Assembly (NCBI RefSeq): GCF_019443125.1
Contig: NZ_JAHYXK010000008.1
Location: 62,001-126,000, forward strand
DNA: 64,000 nucleotides
DNA from: Pontibacter aydingkolensis
GTDB lineage: Bacteria > Bacteroidota > Bacteroidia > Cytophagales > Hymenobacteraceae
Direction of reading: 5' to 3'
Of this stretch, positions 15,747-24,092 are shown one piece after another. How positions within the stretch are numbered: the first letter of the stretch is position 1; every line of letters starts with the position of its first letter. The position numbers were made by a program, and so were the translations under genes. The notes beneath the pieces are model-generated. The model made no database searches. It was not told the origin of the DNA and saw nothing but the letters and a program-made list of their open reading frames with translations.

Positions 15747-17660
15747 CTACCTATTCACAACAATCCCAAGCATATCCCCCAACTGGCTGTGCAGCGTTTT
15801 CAGCATCAGGATAGTATTTAACTGGCGGTCCTGCTCCTGTGGGTCGGTAACGAGGCGTAGCTTCTCCATCTCGGTTTTCATGAGCAGTTCAACGTTACGC
15901 CATTTTAAACGCAGCACAGCACGCTCTGCACCGTAAGGTAGCAAATCCAACTCCGTAGGTACAAAAATAGAGTGGGTTTCCCAGTTATGACTAAGCTCAT
16001 GCGGATCAGAAAGCAGGTTGGTAGCTTCTGTCCTGATCTCCTGGTCCGGGTAATTGATAAAGTCTTCTGCAGTTGGCACTACACTATCACATAGTTTTTC
16101 TTTGATCAGCTCCATAAACCGGCTGTACAGTGGCGTTCGGAACTCCACATCTTCCAGTTGCTCCAGCATATACTGGCAGGTGGTCATCCCTTCTTCCAGC
16201 ATCCGGTCCGGGTAATTTAGTAGCATCCGCACAATCTCGCGTTCATACCTTACCAGCACATCAGTATCCGATGCAGGCTTCTCCGGCTCAACCTCCTCAG
16301 GGAAGTGCATCTGGTCAAGCTCTGGGCTGCCTGTTTTTGGCTGCTGCCTCTCCTGGAGCTGCATTTTGTTGTACTCCGAAATCAGTACCTGCTCATCAAT
16401 ATCAAAAATGAGGCTGCAGCTACGGAAGAAAACGGTGCGCTTAATAGAGTCCGGAATCTTGGCAATAGAGGTAACGACCTCACGAATAGCCTCAGCTTTC
16501 CTTACTGGGTTGCCCTTTGCTTCAGCGGCGTATAGGCTGGTTTTAAAAGAGATAAAGTCCTGGGCATGCTCTTTCAGATAAGTCTTAAAAGCTGTATCCC
16601 CAACCTTCTGTATGTATGAGTCTGGGTCCTCACCCTCCGGGAAAGTAACCACATCTACGTTCAGGCCATTCTCCAGTATCAGGTCGATACCGCGCAATGA
16701 GGCTTTTATACCTGCCGCATCACCATCGTAGAGTACCGTAATGTTCTGGGTGTAACGCGCAATCAGCTTTATCTGCCCTTCGGTAAGCGACGTACCCGAC
16801 GAAGCCACCACATTCTCAATGCCACCCTGGTGCAAAGAGAGCACATCCAGGTAACCCTCCACCATGTAGCACATATCCTGCATGCGCAGCGCCTGCTTTG
16901 CCTGGTACAAACCATACAGCACATTGCTCTTGTGGTAGATGTCAGACTCGGGGGAGTTAAGGTATTTCGGACTTTTCTTATCGTTTGATTTTAGCGTACG
17001 GGCACCAAAGCCTATCACCCTGCCCGACACGTTGTGGATAGGAAACATGACACGTCCACGGAACCTGTCAAATTTTTTACCTTCTTCCTTTACAATAGTT
17101 AGTCCTGTAGCTTCAAGATATTTCTGCTGATAACCTGCTTTTAAAGCAGTATCAGTCAGGTCGGTCCACTCATCTAAACTATAACCCAGCTCAAACTTAC
17201 GGATGGTGTTACCGCTGAGCCCGCGCTGTTTTAAGTACGATTGGCCTATACTTCCGTGGTCGTGCTTGTGCAGCCTTTCCTGAAAATGCTTGTTTGCAAA
17301 ATCTGAAACGATAAAAAGACTGTCGCGTTCACTCTGCTCTTTGGCATACTCCGGCGTTGGGTTATCCTCGGGTACTTCAATCCCATACTTTTTAGCCAGG
17401 TATTTCAGTGCCTCCGGGAAGCTGGTGCCTTCCACATCCATAATAAATTGCACCGAGTTGCCCGCCTTGCCACAGCCAAAACACTTGTAAATACCCTTCG
17501 CCGGCGAAACCGAAAAAGACGGAGACTTTTCGTGGTGGAAAGGACAACAGGCCCACATGTTTTGCCCCTTTTTCTTCAAAGACACAAAATCTCCTACAAC
17601 CTCTGTTATATCGGCCTGGGCTAAAATCTGGTCAACGGTTTCTTTCGGGATCAGGGACAT
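15747..17660 (-). CDS. dnaG: DNA primase
   Basis: A 637-residue primase that makes RNA primers at the replication fork. Order of domains: an N-terminal CHC2 zinc finger (CPFH at 39-42, CFGC at 60-63), the catalytic core with the TOPRIM domain (glutamate in MVEGYLDVLSLHQGG and the metal-binding YDGDAAGIKAS), and a C-terminal helical region (about 440-637) that contacts the DnaB helicase. Length and motif order are standard. It is a single gene with a -7 box on the minus strand at 17690-17683. Confidence 0.97.
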   Translation of the reverse strand: MSLIPKETVDQILAQADITEVVGDFVSLKKKGQNMWACCPFHHEKSPSFSVSPAKGIYKCFGCGKAGNSVQFIMDVEGTSFPEALKYLAKKYGIEVPEDNPTPEYAKEQSERDSLFIVSDFANKHFQERLHKHDHGSIGQSYLKQRGLSGNTIRKFELGYSLDEWTDLTDTALKAGYQQKYLEATGLTIVKEEGKKFDRFRGRVMFPIHNVSGRVIGFGARTLKSNDKKSPKYLNSPESDIYHKSNVLYGLYQAKQALRMQDMCYMVEGYLDVLSLHQGGIENVVASSGTSLTEGQIKLIARYTQNITVLYDGDAAGIKASLRGIDLILENGLNVDVVTFPEGEDPDSYIQKVGDTAFKTYLKEHAQDFISFKTSLYAAEAKGNPVRKAEAIREVVTSIAKIPDSIKRTVFFRSCSLIFDIDEQVLISEYNKMQLQERQQPKTGSPELDQMHFPEEVEPEKPASDTDVLVRYEREIVRMLLNYPDRMLEEGMTTCQYMLEQLEDVEFRTPLYSRFMELIKEKLCDSVVPTAEDFINYPDQEIRTEATNLLSDPHELSHNWETHSIFVPTELDLLPYGAERAVLRLKWRNVELLMKTEMEKLRLVTDPQEQDRQLNTILMLKTLHSQLGDMLGIVVNR

Positions 17661-17682
17661 GCATAAAAGTATAAGCGGATAG

Positions 17683-17690
17683 CAAAGATA
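17683..17690 (-). promoter_or_regulatory. -7 box of dnaG
   Basis: TATCTTTG on the minus strand is an exact TAnnTTTG match, 22 bases upstream of the start codon. A good -33 box is not evident. Confidence 0.5.
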
Positions 17691-17765
17691 AGAGTTATGC
17701 TCAATTTTGAATGAGCGGATGAGTGAATGAGTGAATAAATTTTGAATGAACAGGAGTCACATTTT

Positions 17766-17832
17766 GTCATCTCCATGATAGGAGAGATCTTTTCATAATT
17801 CCGGATAGATCTCTCACTGCGTTCGAGATGAC
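17766..17832. repeat. Intergenic inverted repeat of the TCTCACT..GTTCGA.ATGAC family, copy 1
   Basis: GTCATCTC (17766-17773) pairs with GAGATGAC (17825-17832), and inside it GAGAGATCT (17783-17791) pairs with AGATCTCTC (17807-17815). The right half (17807-17832) resembles 46649-46674. Confidence 0.65.
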
Positions 17833-17845
17833 AGGAATCTGCCAT

Positions 17846-18373
17846 TCACTCATCCAGAATTCTACTATAAAGCTCATAGTTCTCGTCATCAAAACAAACG
17901 AAAGTTATACTTTGCAGGCTGGTGTCATGCTGCTGCAGAAACTCCTTGGTTGCGCCTACCGCAATCTCAGCGGCTTTATACTTTGGGTAACCATACACCC
18001 CGGTGCTAATATTGGGGAAAGCTATACTTTTCAGCTGCTTTTCAGTGGCCAGGTGCAGGCTGTTGCGGTAGCAGTTGGCCAATAGTTCGGGCTCGTGCTG
18101 GTTGCCGCCATGCCACACAGGGCCAACTGTATGAATCACATACTTTGCGGGTAAGTTACCAGCTGTTGTTATCACAGCTTCTCCGGTAGGGCAACCTCCC
18201 TGATTGGCGCTTATCTGTTTGCATTCTTCAAGTATGGCTGGTCCGCCTGCACGATGAATTGCCCCATCTACGCCGCCGCCGCCCAGTAAGCTATTGTTAG
18301 CAGCATTTACAATGGCATCAACCTCTTGTTTTGTTATGTCCCCTTTTATTACGTTTAGCTTTACTTGCTCCAT
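17846..18373 (-). CDS. Macrodomain protein, probable O-acetyl-ADP-ribose deacetylase
   Basis: A 175-residue stand-alone macrodomain of the YmdB/MacroD type. The ADP-ribose-binding loops are clear: [31 protein letters not shown] and, near the end, [12 protein letters not shown]. These positions match enzymes that remove acetyl or ADP-ribosyl groups from ADP-ribose derivatives. Length fits a single domain without extensions. There is no partner gene such as a DarT toxin or a sirtuin next to it, so a housekeeping role is more likely than a toxin-antitoxin one. It lies 185 bases upstream of dnaG on the same strand. Confidence 0.92.
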   Translation of the reverse strand: MEQVKLNVIKGDITKQEVDAIVNAANNSLLGGGGVDGAIHRAGGPAILEECKQISANQGGCPTGEAVITTAGNLPAKYVIHTVGPVWHGGNQHEPELLANCYRNSLHLATEKQLKSIAFPNISTGVYGYPKYKAAEIAVGATKEFLQQHDTSLQSITFVCFDDENYELYSRILDE

Positions 18374-18487
18374 ACTTTATACTTATTCATACTCTGATTA
18401 AAGATACGCGGTAATCTCAAAAACTGATCTTATTCACATCTGTTTAAGACTGGGAGCCTTTCCTATGCGATTGGCAAATTTTGTTCG

Positions 18488-18495
18488 TATCTTTG
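18488..18495 (+). promoter_or_regulatory. -7 box of mrp
   Basis: TATCTTTG is an exact match to TAnnTTTG, 31 bases before the start codon at 18527. Upstream TTG (18471-18473) is closer than usual for a -33 element. Confidence 0.5.
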
Positions 18496-18526
18496 CAGGC
18501 GAACTGCAAAAGCAGCTCATTTTATT

Positions 18527-19630
18527 ATGGCGATCACAAAAGAAGATATATTAAAAGCCCTGAGCTATGTAGAGGAGCCGGACCTTGGCAAGGACCTGGT
18601 TACGCTCAATATGATTGAGGATGTAGAAGTAAATGGCAAGGACGTAAGCTTTACAGTTATACTTACCACACCTGCCTGCCCGCTTAAAGACCTTATCCGC
18701 AACGCCTGTGTTAATGCCATCCATATGATGGTAGATAAAGAAGCAGAAGTAACAGTAAACATGACCTCGCGTGTTACCTCCGGTCGCGGCGATACTTCTG
18801 AGGTATTACGTGGTGTTAAAAATATTATTGCTATTGCATCCGGTAAAGGCGGTGTGGGTAAGTCTACGGTTACGAGTAACTTGGCTATTGCTCTTGCTCA
18901 GTCTGGCGCAAAAGTAGGCTTAATCGATGCTGATATCTCAGGCCCTTCTATCCCGACTATGTTTGGTGTAGAGCAGGAACGTCCGCACATGGTGCAGGGC
19001 GATCACGGCAAAAACTATATTATGCCAGTAGAGCATCATGGCGTTAAAATGATGTCGATTGGTTTTCTTACCCCGGCTGACGGAGCTGTAGTATGGCGTG
19101 GGCCGATGGCCAGCTCTGCGCTGCGCCAGTTTATCTCAGATGTGGAGTGGGGTGAACTGGATTATCTGCTACTCGACTTACCTCCGGGCACGTCGGATAT
19201 TCATCTGACCATGGTACAGGCACTGCCGGTAACGGGTGCTGTTATTGTAACTACTCCTCAGAAAGTAGCTTTGGCCGATGCCGTTAGAGGTCTCCAGATG
19301 TTCCGCCAGCCACAGATCAATGTACCGGTTTTGGGCGTGGTAGAAAATATGGCGTACTTTACACCTGCCGAGCTTCCGGATAACAAATATTACATTTTTG
19401 GCGAAGGCGGAGGTAAAGACCTGGCAGCGAAGTATGATGTACCACTTTTAGGTCAGGTTCCGATTGTACAAAGTATACGCGAGAGCGGTGATGCCGGAAC
19501 TCCCGTGGTTTTACAGAACGATTCTCCGGCTTCAGGTGTTTTCAAAGAGTTAGCCCAGGCTGTAGCACAGCAGGTATCTGTTCGTAATGCCACGCTTGGT
19601 AAAACTAAACCCGTAGAAATTAAAAGCTAA
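18527..19630 (+). CDS. mrp: Mrp/NBP35-type iron-sulfur cluster carrier ATPase
   Basis: A 367-residue cytoplasmic P-loop ATPase. The N-terminal 90 residues form a MIP18/DUF59 domain (with C51 in TPACPLKD). The ParA-like ATPase follows with the deviant Walker A SGKGGVGKS (105-113), VGLIDADISGPSIPTMFG and LLLDLPPGTSDIHLT. The C-terminal CxxC that binds an iron-sulfur cluster in E. coli Mrp is absent: the equivalent stretch reads ENMAYFTPAELPDNKYYIFG. This variation is, to my knowledge, usual in Bacteroidota. It sits 6 bases before a NifU-domain gene, supporting a role in Fe-S cluster transfer. Confidence 0.93.
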   Translation: MAITKEDILKALSYVEEPDLGKDLVTLNMIEDVEVNGKDVSFTVILTTPACPLKDLIRNACVNAIHMMVDKEAEVTVNMTSRVTSGRGDTSEVLRGVKNIIAIASGKGGVGKSTVTSNLAIALAQSGAKVGLIDADISGPSIPTMFGVEQERPHMVQGDHGKNYIMPVEHHGVKMMSIGFLTPADGAVVWRGPMASSALRQFISDVEWGELDYLLLDLPPGTSDIHLTMVQALPVTGAVIVTTPQKVALADAVRGLQMFRQPQINVPVLGVVENMAYFTPAELPDNKYYIFGEGGGKDLAAKYDVPLLGQVPIVQSIRESGDAGTPVVLQNDSPASGVFKELAQAVAQQVSVRNATLGKTKPVEIKS

Positions 19631-19636
19631 TTATAC

Positions 19637-19903
19637 ATGGCAGCTGTAAACATAGATCAAGATTTCATGCTCCGCATAGAGAGTGCCCTCGACCAGATCA
19701 GGCCATACCTGGAGGCTGACGGAGGCAATGTAAAAGTGCTGGAAGTAACAGATGAAATGGTTCTGAAACTGGAGCTTTTAGGCGCCTGCGGTACATGTCC
19801 TATGTCCACCATGACCCTTAAGGCTGGCGTGGAGCAGTCTGTCCTAAAAGCTGTCCCTGAAATTAAATCTGTTGAAGCGGTAAATGTAACTCCTACGCTT
19901 TAA
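19637..19903 (+). CDS. NifU-like domain protein
   Basis: An 88-residue single-domain protein of the NifU C-terminal (Nfu) family, which carries assembled iron-sulfur clusters to target proteins. The cluster-binding CxxC is in GACGTCPMSTMTLK, and IRPYLEADGGNVKVLEV is the conserved N-terminal part. The gene directly follows mrp after 6 bases and ends at a clear terminator, so the two are one operon and the proteins probably work together. Confidence 0.93.
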   Translation: MAAVNIDQDFMLRIESALDQIRPYLEADGGNVKVLEVTDEMVLKLELLGACGTCPMSTMTLKAGVEQSVLKAVPEIKSVEAVNVTPTL

Positions 19904-19929
19904 CAGTACTTATACTTTAACTTATTAGC

Positions 19930-19966
19930 GCGGAAGCCTTTGCATCAGCAGAGGCTTCCGCTTTTT
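19930..19966 (+). terminator. Terminator of the mrp-nfu operon
   Basis: A perfect GCGGAAGCCT/AGGCTTCCGC stem (19930-19939 and 19952-19961) followed by T5, 27 bases after the stop codon. Confidence 0.92.
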
Positions 19967-20055
19967 ATTTCCTTTCCGCAAAAACAGCGACGCTCCAGCT
20001 TTCGTTAGCACAAGTGAGCTTCGGCTTCAAGCTTTACCTTCCGCTCAAAAAAAAC

Positions 20056-20063
20056 TATATTTG
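20056..20063 (+). promoter_or_regulatory. -7 box of the fumarylacetoacetase gene
   Basis: TATATTTG, an exact TAnnTTTG match 24 bases before the start codon at 20087, preceded by an A-rich run. Confidence 0.5.
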
Positions 20064-20086
20064 TCTGCATTAATAAACCTCATACT

Positions 20087-21358
20087 ATGATCAAAGCGAA
20101 CGATCCATCCCTGCACTCCTGGATAGAAATAGCGCCTGATAGCGACTTCCCGATACAGAACCTGCCCTTCGGTATTTTCCAAACACCTGACAGAGACCCG
20201 CGGGTTGGAGTGGCAATTGGCGAGTATATACTGGATTTGTGTGTTGTGGCACAGCACAATCTCTTTGAGCTGATAGACATTGATCCTACTATTTTTCACA
20301 GGCCCTACCTAAATGATTTTATCGCATTGGGTAAACCTACCTGGCGTGCCGTAAGAAATCGTGTGTCTGCTTTGCTACGAAACGACAACGAAGAGATAAG
20401 CGGTAACAGCAATATGATAAGGGAGTGCCTCGTACGCCAGGATGAAGCTCAAATGCTGATGCCTGTAAAAGTACCGAACTATACCGATTTTTACAGCAGC
20501 ATAGAGCACGCGACTAACGTTGGCACAATGTTCCGCGACCCTAAAAATGCGCTGCTCCCTAACTGGAAACACATCCCGATCGGCTACCATGGCCGTGCCT
20601 CGTCTATTGTAGTTTCGGGCACACCTGTACACCGTCCTAACGGTCAGACCAAAGCGCCAGACGCTGATGCCCCTACATTTGGCCCAAGCCGCCTGCTGGA
20701 CTTTGAGTTGGAAGTAGCTTTTATCACAGGTAAAGAAACCAAGCTTGGCCAAAGTATAACCCCCGACGAAGCCAACGATTACATTTTTGGCCTGGTGCTC
20801 TTCAACGACTGGTCTGCGCGCGACATACAAACCTGGGAATATGTGCCTTTAGGCCCGTTCCTGGCTAAAAGCTTTGGCTCTTCTATTTCGCCGTGGGTTG
20901 TTACCCTGGATGCGCTGGAGCCATTTAAAGTGAAAGGCCCTGTACAGGACCCAAAACCGCTTCCTTACCTGGAGTTTCATGGCAACCATAACTACGACAT
21001 TAACCTGGAGGTGCTCATAAAGCCGGAAGACGGAGAAGAAAACAGCATCTGCCGTTCTAACTATAAATACATGTACTGGAACATGAACCAGCAACTGGCG
21101 CACCAGAGCAGCAACGGCTGTAACCTGCAGGTCGGCGACATGTATGCTTCCGGCACTATCAGCGGCGCTGAAAAAGATTCTTATGGATCGATGCTGGAGT
21201 TAACCTGGCGTGGCACCAATCCTATTCAATTATCAGATGGCACCGAACGTAAATTCATCAATGACTTTGATGAGGTAATCATGCGCGGCCACAGCGAACG
21301 AAACGGCATCCGCATTGGCTTCGGTGAGGTAAGAGGTAAGGTATTGCCAGCGTTGTAA
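20087..21358 (+). CDS. fahA: Fumarylacetoacetase
   Basis: A 423-residue enzyme that hydrolyses fumarylacetoacetate to fumarate and acetoacetate, the last step of tyrosine degradation. The N-terminal SH3-like domain (LPFGIFQTPDRDPRVGVAIG) and the C-terminal FAH fold are both present. Conserved motifs include DFYSSIEHATNVGTMFRD, GYHGRASSIVVSG, LDFELEVAFITG (metal ligands) and FNDWSARDIQTWEYVPLGPF. Length is that of the full family. It stands alone, so the other tyrosine catabolic genes must be elsewhere. Repeats follow downstream. Confidence 0.97.
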   Translation: MIKANDPSLHSWIEIAPDSDFPIQNLPFGIFQTPDRDPRVGVAIGEYILDLCVVAQHNLFELIDIDPTIFHRPYLNDFIALGKPTWRAVRNRVSALLRNDNEEISGNSNMIRECLVRQDEAQMLMPVKVPNYTDFYSSIEHATNVGTMFRDPKNALLPNWKHIPIGYHGRASSIVVSGTPVHRPNGQTKAPDADAPTFGPSRLLDFELEVAFITGKETKLGQSITPDEANDYIFGLVLFNDWSARDIQTWEYVPLGPFLAKSFGSSISPWVVTLDALEPFKVKGPVQDPKPLPYLEFHGNHNYDINLEVLIKPEDGEENSICRSNYKYMYWNMNQQLAHQSSNGCNLQVGDMYASGTISGAEKDSYGSMLELTWRGTNPIQLSDGTERKFINDFDEVIMRGHSERNGIRIGFGEVRGKVLPAL

Positions 21359-21380
21359 ATTATAGCTTGTACAGGTTTCG

Positions 21381-21546
21381 TAGGGACAGGTCGCGACCTG
21401 CCCGAATCGTGCACGAGTTATTTGTCAGAACTAAGATTACTGGGATTTAAGGATTGACAGGATTGCCTTTATAGATGCCTTTTCTGTTCTAACAATCTTA
21501 TTACATAGCCAAGCCTGTCTCGCGGACAGGTCGCGACCTGCCCCTA
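21381..21546. repeat. Dispersed palindrome, copies 2 and 3
   Basis: GGACAGGTCGCGACCTGCCC occurs at 21384-21403 (preceded by TAG) and again at 21524-21543, followed by CTA. Compared with copy 1 at 15179 they have one change in the right arm. The two are about 140 bases apart, separated by AT-rich sequence. The outer TAGGG and CCCTA suggest that the pair once formed the ends of one symmetric unit. Confidence 0.75.
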
Positions 21547-21572
21547 CAAAAACACACTCTGTTTATGCATCA

Positions 21573-21614
21573 AAAACAAAAGCCCCTGCAAGTATAAGTT
21601 GCAGGGGCTTTTAG
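21573..21614. terminator. Bidirectional terminator between fahA and the polysaccharide locus
   Basis: AAGCCCCTGCAA (21580-21591) and TTGCAGGGGCTT (21599-21610) pair perfectly around GTATAAG, with A-rich sequence on the left and TTTT on the right. It ends the minus-strand polysaccharide gene and could stop plus-strand transcription too. Confidence 0.9.
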
Positions 21615-21631
21615 CTTATAAAATGCGCGTG

Positions 21632-23572
21632 TTAAGCGCTACGCTTCATTTCGTCTATCTCTTCATACTTTGAGTTCTTGCTCAGGAACTCAGGCACGAT
21701 GTCTTTCATTTTTTTAACGGCATGGTAATCATCGCTGTTCTTGTTCATACCGATCAGTTCGTTAATGTCCTGCACTACCTGGTTGTAGCTATACTTTCTT
21801 ACTTTTGAGATTTTGATCTTTTTGTGATGCGTTGGGATAGTTGTCTCTTCCTCGTTCAGCAACTCTTCGTAAAGCTTCTCACCTGGTCTGAGGCCTGTGA
21901 AAACAATATCAATATCTACTCCCAGCGTTAAGCCAGCAAGTTTGATCATCTTTTTAGCCAGGTCCACGATCTTAACCGGCTCACCCATATCAAAGATAAA
22001 GATCTCACCGCCATTACCCATCGTGCCTGCCTCCAGTACCAGTTGCACCGCCTCCGGTATTGTCATAAAGTAGCGGGTAATGTCCGGGTGTGTAACCGTG
22101 ATCGGCACTCCCCTTTCAATCTGAGCCCTGAACCTTGGAATAACAGAACCATTGGAGCCAAGCACATTTCCGAATCGGGTAGTGATGAATTTCGTCTGCG
22201 GCAAACGTTGCCCGCCTGCTGAGATTCGCTGCAGCTTTTCTAAGCCAACGTTGTTTAACGACTGTATATAGATCTCAGCAATGCGCTTTGAAGCCCCCAT
22301 AATATTGGTAGGGTTCACAGCCTTATCTGTAGAGATCATCACAAACTTCTCTACATCAAAAGTCATCGAAAGGTCTGCCAGGTTCTTAGTGCCCAGTACA
22401 TTGGTAAGTATGGCTTCCGATGGATTGTTCTCCATCATGGGCACATGCTTGTAGGCAGCAGCATGGTATACAATATTAGGTGTGGTCTCTTTAAAGAGCA
22501 TGTACATCCTGTTAAAGTTTTGTATGTTACCAATGCTAACAATGATATTCGCATCAGGGAACTGCTCTTCTACTTCCAGCTGCAACTCGTGCAAAGGTGA
22601 CTCTGCCTGGTCAAAAATAATAACCGATGCCGGATTATAAGCCAGTACCTGGCGCACAATCTCGGAACCGATAGAACCTGCAGCCCCTGTTATCAGCACC
22701 CTTTTTCCGCTAACGTCAGCAGAAATACGGTCGTTCTCGATTACGATAGGAGGTCTTTGTAACAGGTCCTCAATCTTAAGGTCCTGAATCTGGTTTGCCT
22801 TTAATTGGCCCGACATCCACTGATCGGCTGGAGGAACAGTCAATACCTTAATACCTAGTTCTACGCAACGCTCAATTGTCTGCTTTTTCGCTTCTGACCT
22901 GAGGTCTTCACTCATCACAACCAGCTTATCTACTTTGCAGCGCTGCGTTACTTTCTCAATCTCATTGATATGGTAAACTCGTTTCTGCTGAATGTCTTTA
23001 TCTACTTTGCTAGGATTTTCTTCCACAAAGCCAGCTATTACATACTTGCCCATGCCGCTGGTTTCCAAGGCATGCTTCACAAGTATAGAGTAACCGTTGG
23101 CACCATAGATCAACACCCGCTCTTTTTTATCTGTAGTGTTTCTTTTGATGTAGTGAAACAGGTTTTTAGCACCTATCCTCAATAACACAAGTATAGACGA
23201 CGAGATAAAGAAGTTTATCAGCAATACCACATATACATTTACCGAGTTAATGCGATAAACCGGATTTAGCAGGAAGTATGCAACACTGGCATATAGTATA
23301 CTTGTAGCAAATACACCGGAGAAGATCCTTATCACATCCTGCGTGCTCGAATACCGGATAAGTCCCGTGTGAATACGCATGGCATAAAAAGTACTCAGAC
23401 TGATAATAGCGTAAATGCCTACATGTATAAAGAAGTGCCCTCTCAGCATTTGAGGAAACTCGAAGTGGGCAATAATAAAGTAGGTAAAGATAAAAGCCCA
23501 GGTAGTAATTACTTGGTCTGCAAGTAAAACAAGGCTCTTAGGTAATGATTTATTAAGTAAGAATATTTTCAT
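21632..23572 (-). CDS. Membrane-bound UDP-GlcNAc 4,6-dehydratase (PglF/WbpM/CapD type)
   Basis: A 646-residue protein if the ATG at 23572 is used (MKIFLLNKSLPKSLVLLAD); in-frame ATGs at 23611 and 23629 are alternatives. About four N-terminal membrane segments are followed by a CoA-binding-like domain and a C-terminal SDR domain. The NAD motif is ITGAAGSIGSEI. The active site has ISTDKAVNPTNIMGASKR, where Met replaces the usual SDR Tyr and Lys is kept, as in WbpM and PglF. It makes the UDP-4-keto-6-deoxy sugar used by the PglE-like aminotransferase (24093-25235). It is the last gene of the polysaccharide locus and lies behind a terminator and a 520-base gap, so it may be transcribed separately. 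Confidence 0.93.
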   Translation of the reverse strand: MKIFLLNKSLPKSLVLLADQVITTWAFIFTYFIIAHFEFPQMLRGHFFIHVGIYAIISLSTFYAMRIHTGLIRYSSTQDVIRIFSGVFATSILYASVAYFLLNPVYRINSVNVYVVLLINFFISSSILVLLRIGAKNLFHYIKRNTTDKKERVLIYGANGYSILVKHALETSGMGKYVIAGFVEENPSKVDKDIQQKRVYHINEIEKVTQRCKVDKLVVMSEDLRSEAKKQTIERCVELGIKVLTVPPADQWMSGQLKANQIQDLKIEDLLQRPPIVIENDRISADVSGKRVLITGAAGSIGSEIVRQVLAYNPASVIIFDQAESPLHELQLEVEEQFPDANIIVSIGNIQNFNRMYMLFKETTPNIVYHAAAYKHVPMMENNPSEAILTNVLGTKNLADLSMTFDVEKFVMISTDKAVNPTNIMGASKRIAEIYIQSLNNVGLEKLQRISAGGQRLPQTKFITTRFGNVLGSNGSVIPRFRAQIERGVPITVTHPDITRYFMTIPEAVQLVLEAGTMGNGGEIFIFDMGEPVKIVDLAKKMIKLAGLTLGVDIDIVFTGLRPGEKLYEELLNEEETTIPTHHKKIKISKVRKYSYNQVVQDINELIGMNKNSDDYHAVKKMKDIVPEFLSKNSKYEEIDEMKRSA

Positions 23573-24042
23573 ATCAGGTTGAAAACTGTACGCTTTGATT
23601 TTATACTTCATCAAGCCATACGCTCGCATAAAATTATAAATAAAATTGCACAGTTTTGATATTAGTAAAAGTAATTATGTCCACAAAAAGCATTTTCTTT
23701 GTTACAACAAGTACTATATTGGTAAAGTAATATTTTTGCATATCAATAGTAGTCTCAACAGGTAATTACATAACTAACTGAGCGCAAACCACTTCGTAGC
23801 ATAACAAAAACTTAACTTAACCTTTACATGAACTTGAGTTTAACATATAGAGGTTTAACGATGTTTACTTAGCAAAATTGTGCTGTTTAATCCTGATGAG
23901 ATTTACAAAAAAAATAAAATACATTATAACTATTTCAATATTGAATAGACAAAATAAAACAAGAAATCTATAAACCTTCTTTGATAACAGAAAAATTTCA
24001 TAAGGGGAAAAGTGGATTAAGGGGAAGAATAGAAATGAAAGG
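23573..24042. other. AT-rich intergenic region before the dehydratase gene
   Basis: Strongly AT-rich, with no open frame of note and no repeat that I recognise. It probably holds the promoter of the downstream dehydratase, as it is isolated from the genes before it by a terminator. Confidence 0.5.
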
Positions 24043-24088
24043 AAAAAGCCCCGGAATTTTAAGATCGATTTCTTTAGTCCGGGGCCTT
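24043..24088 (-). terminator. Terminator after the PglE-like aminotransferase
   Basis: TCCGGGGC (24078-24085 read on plus) pairs with GCCCCGGA (24048-24055), and an A5 run at 24043-24047 gives the U tract on the minus strand. It marks the end of the main polysaccharide operon. Confidence 0.85.
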
Positions 24089-24092
24089 TCTA

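Noticed and set aside
17846..18373. Macrodomain protein as a DarG-type antitoxin
   Set aside because: The protein is a single macrodomain of YmdB type and no DarT-like ADP-ribosyltransferase gene is beside it.
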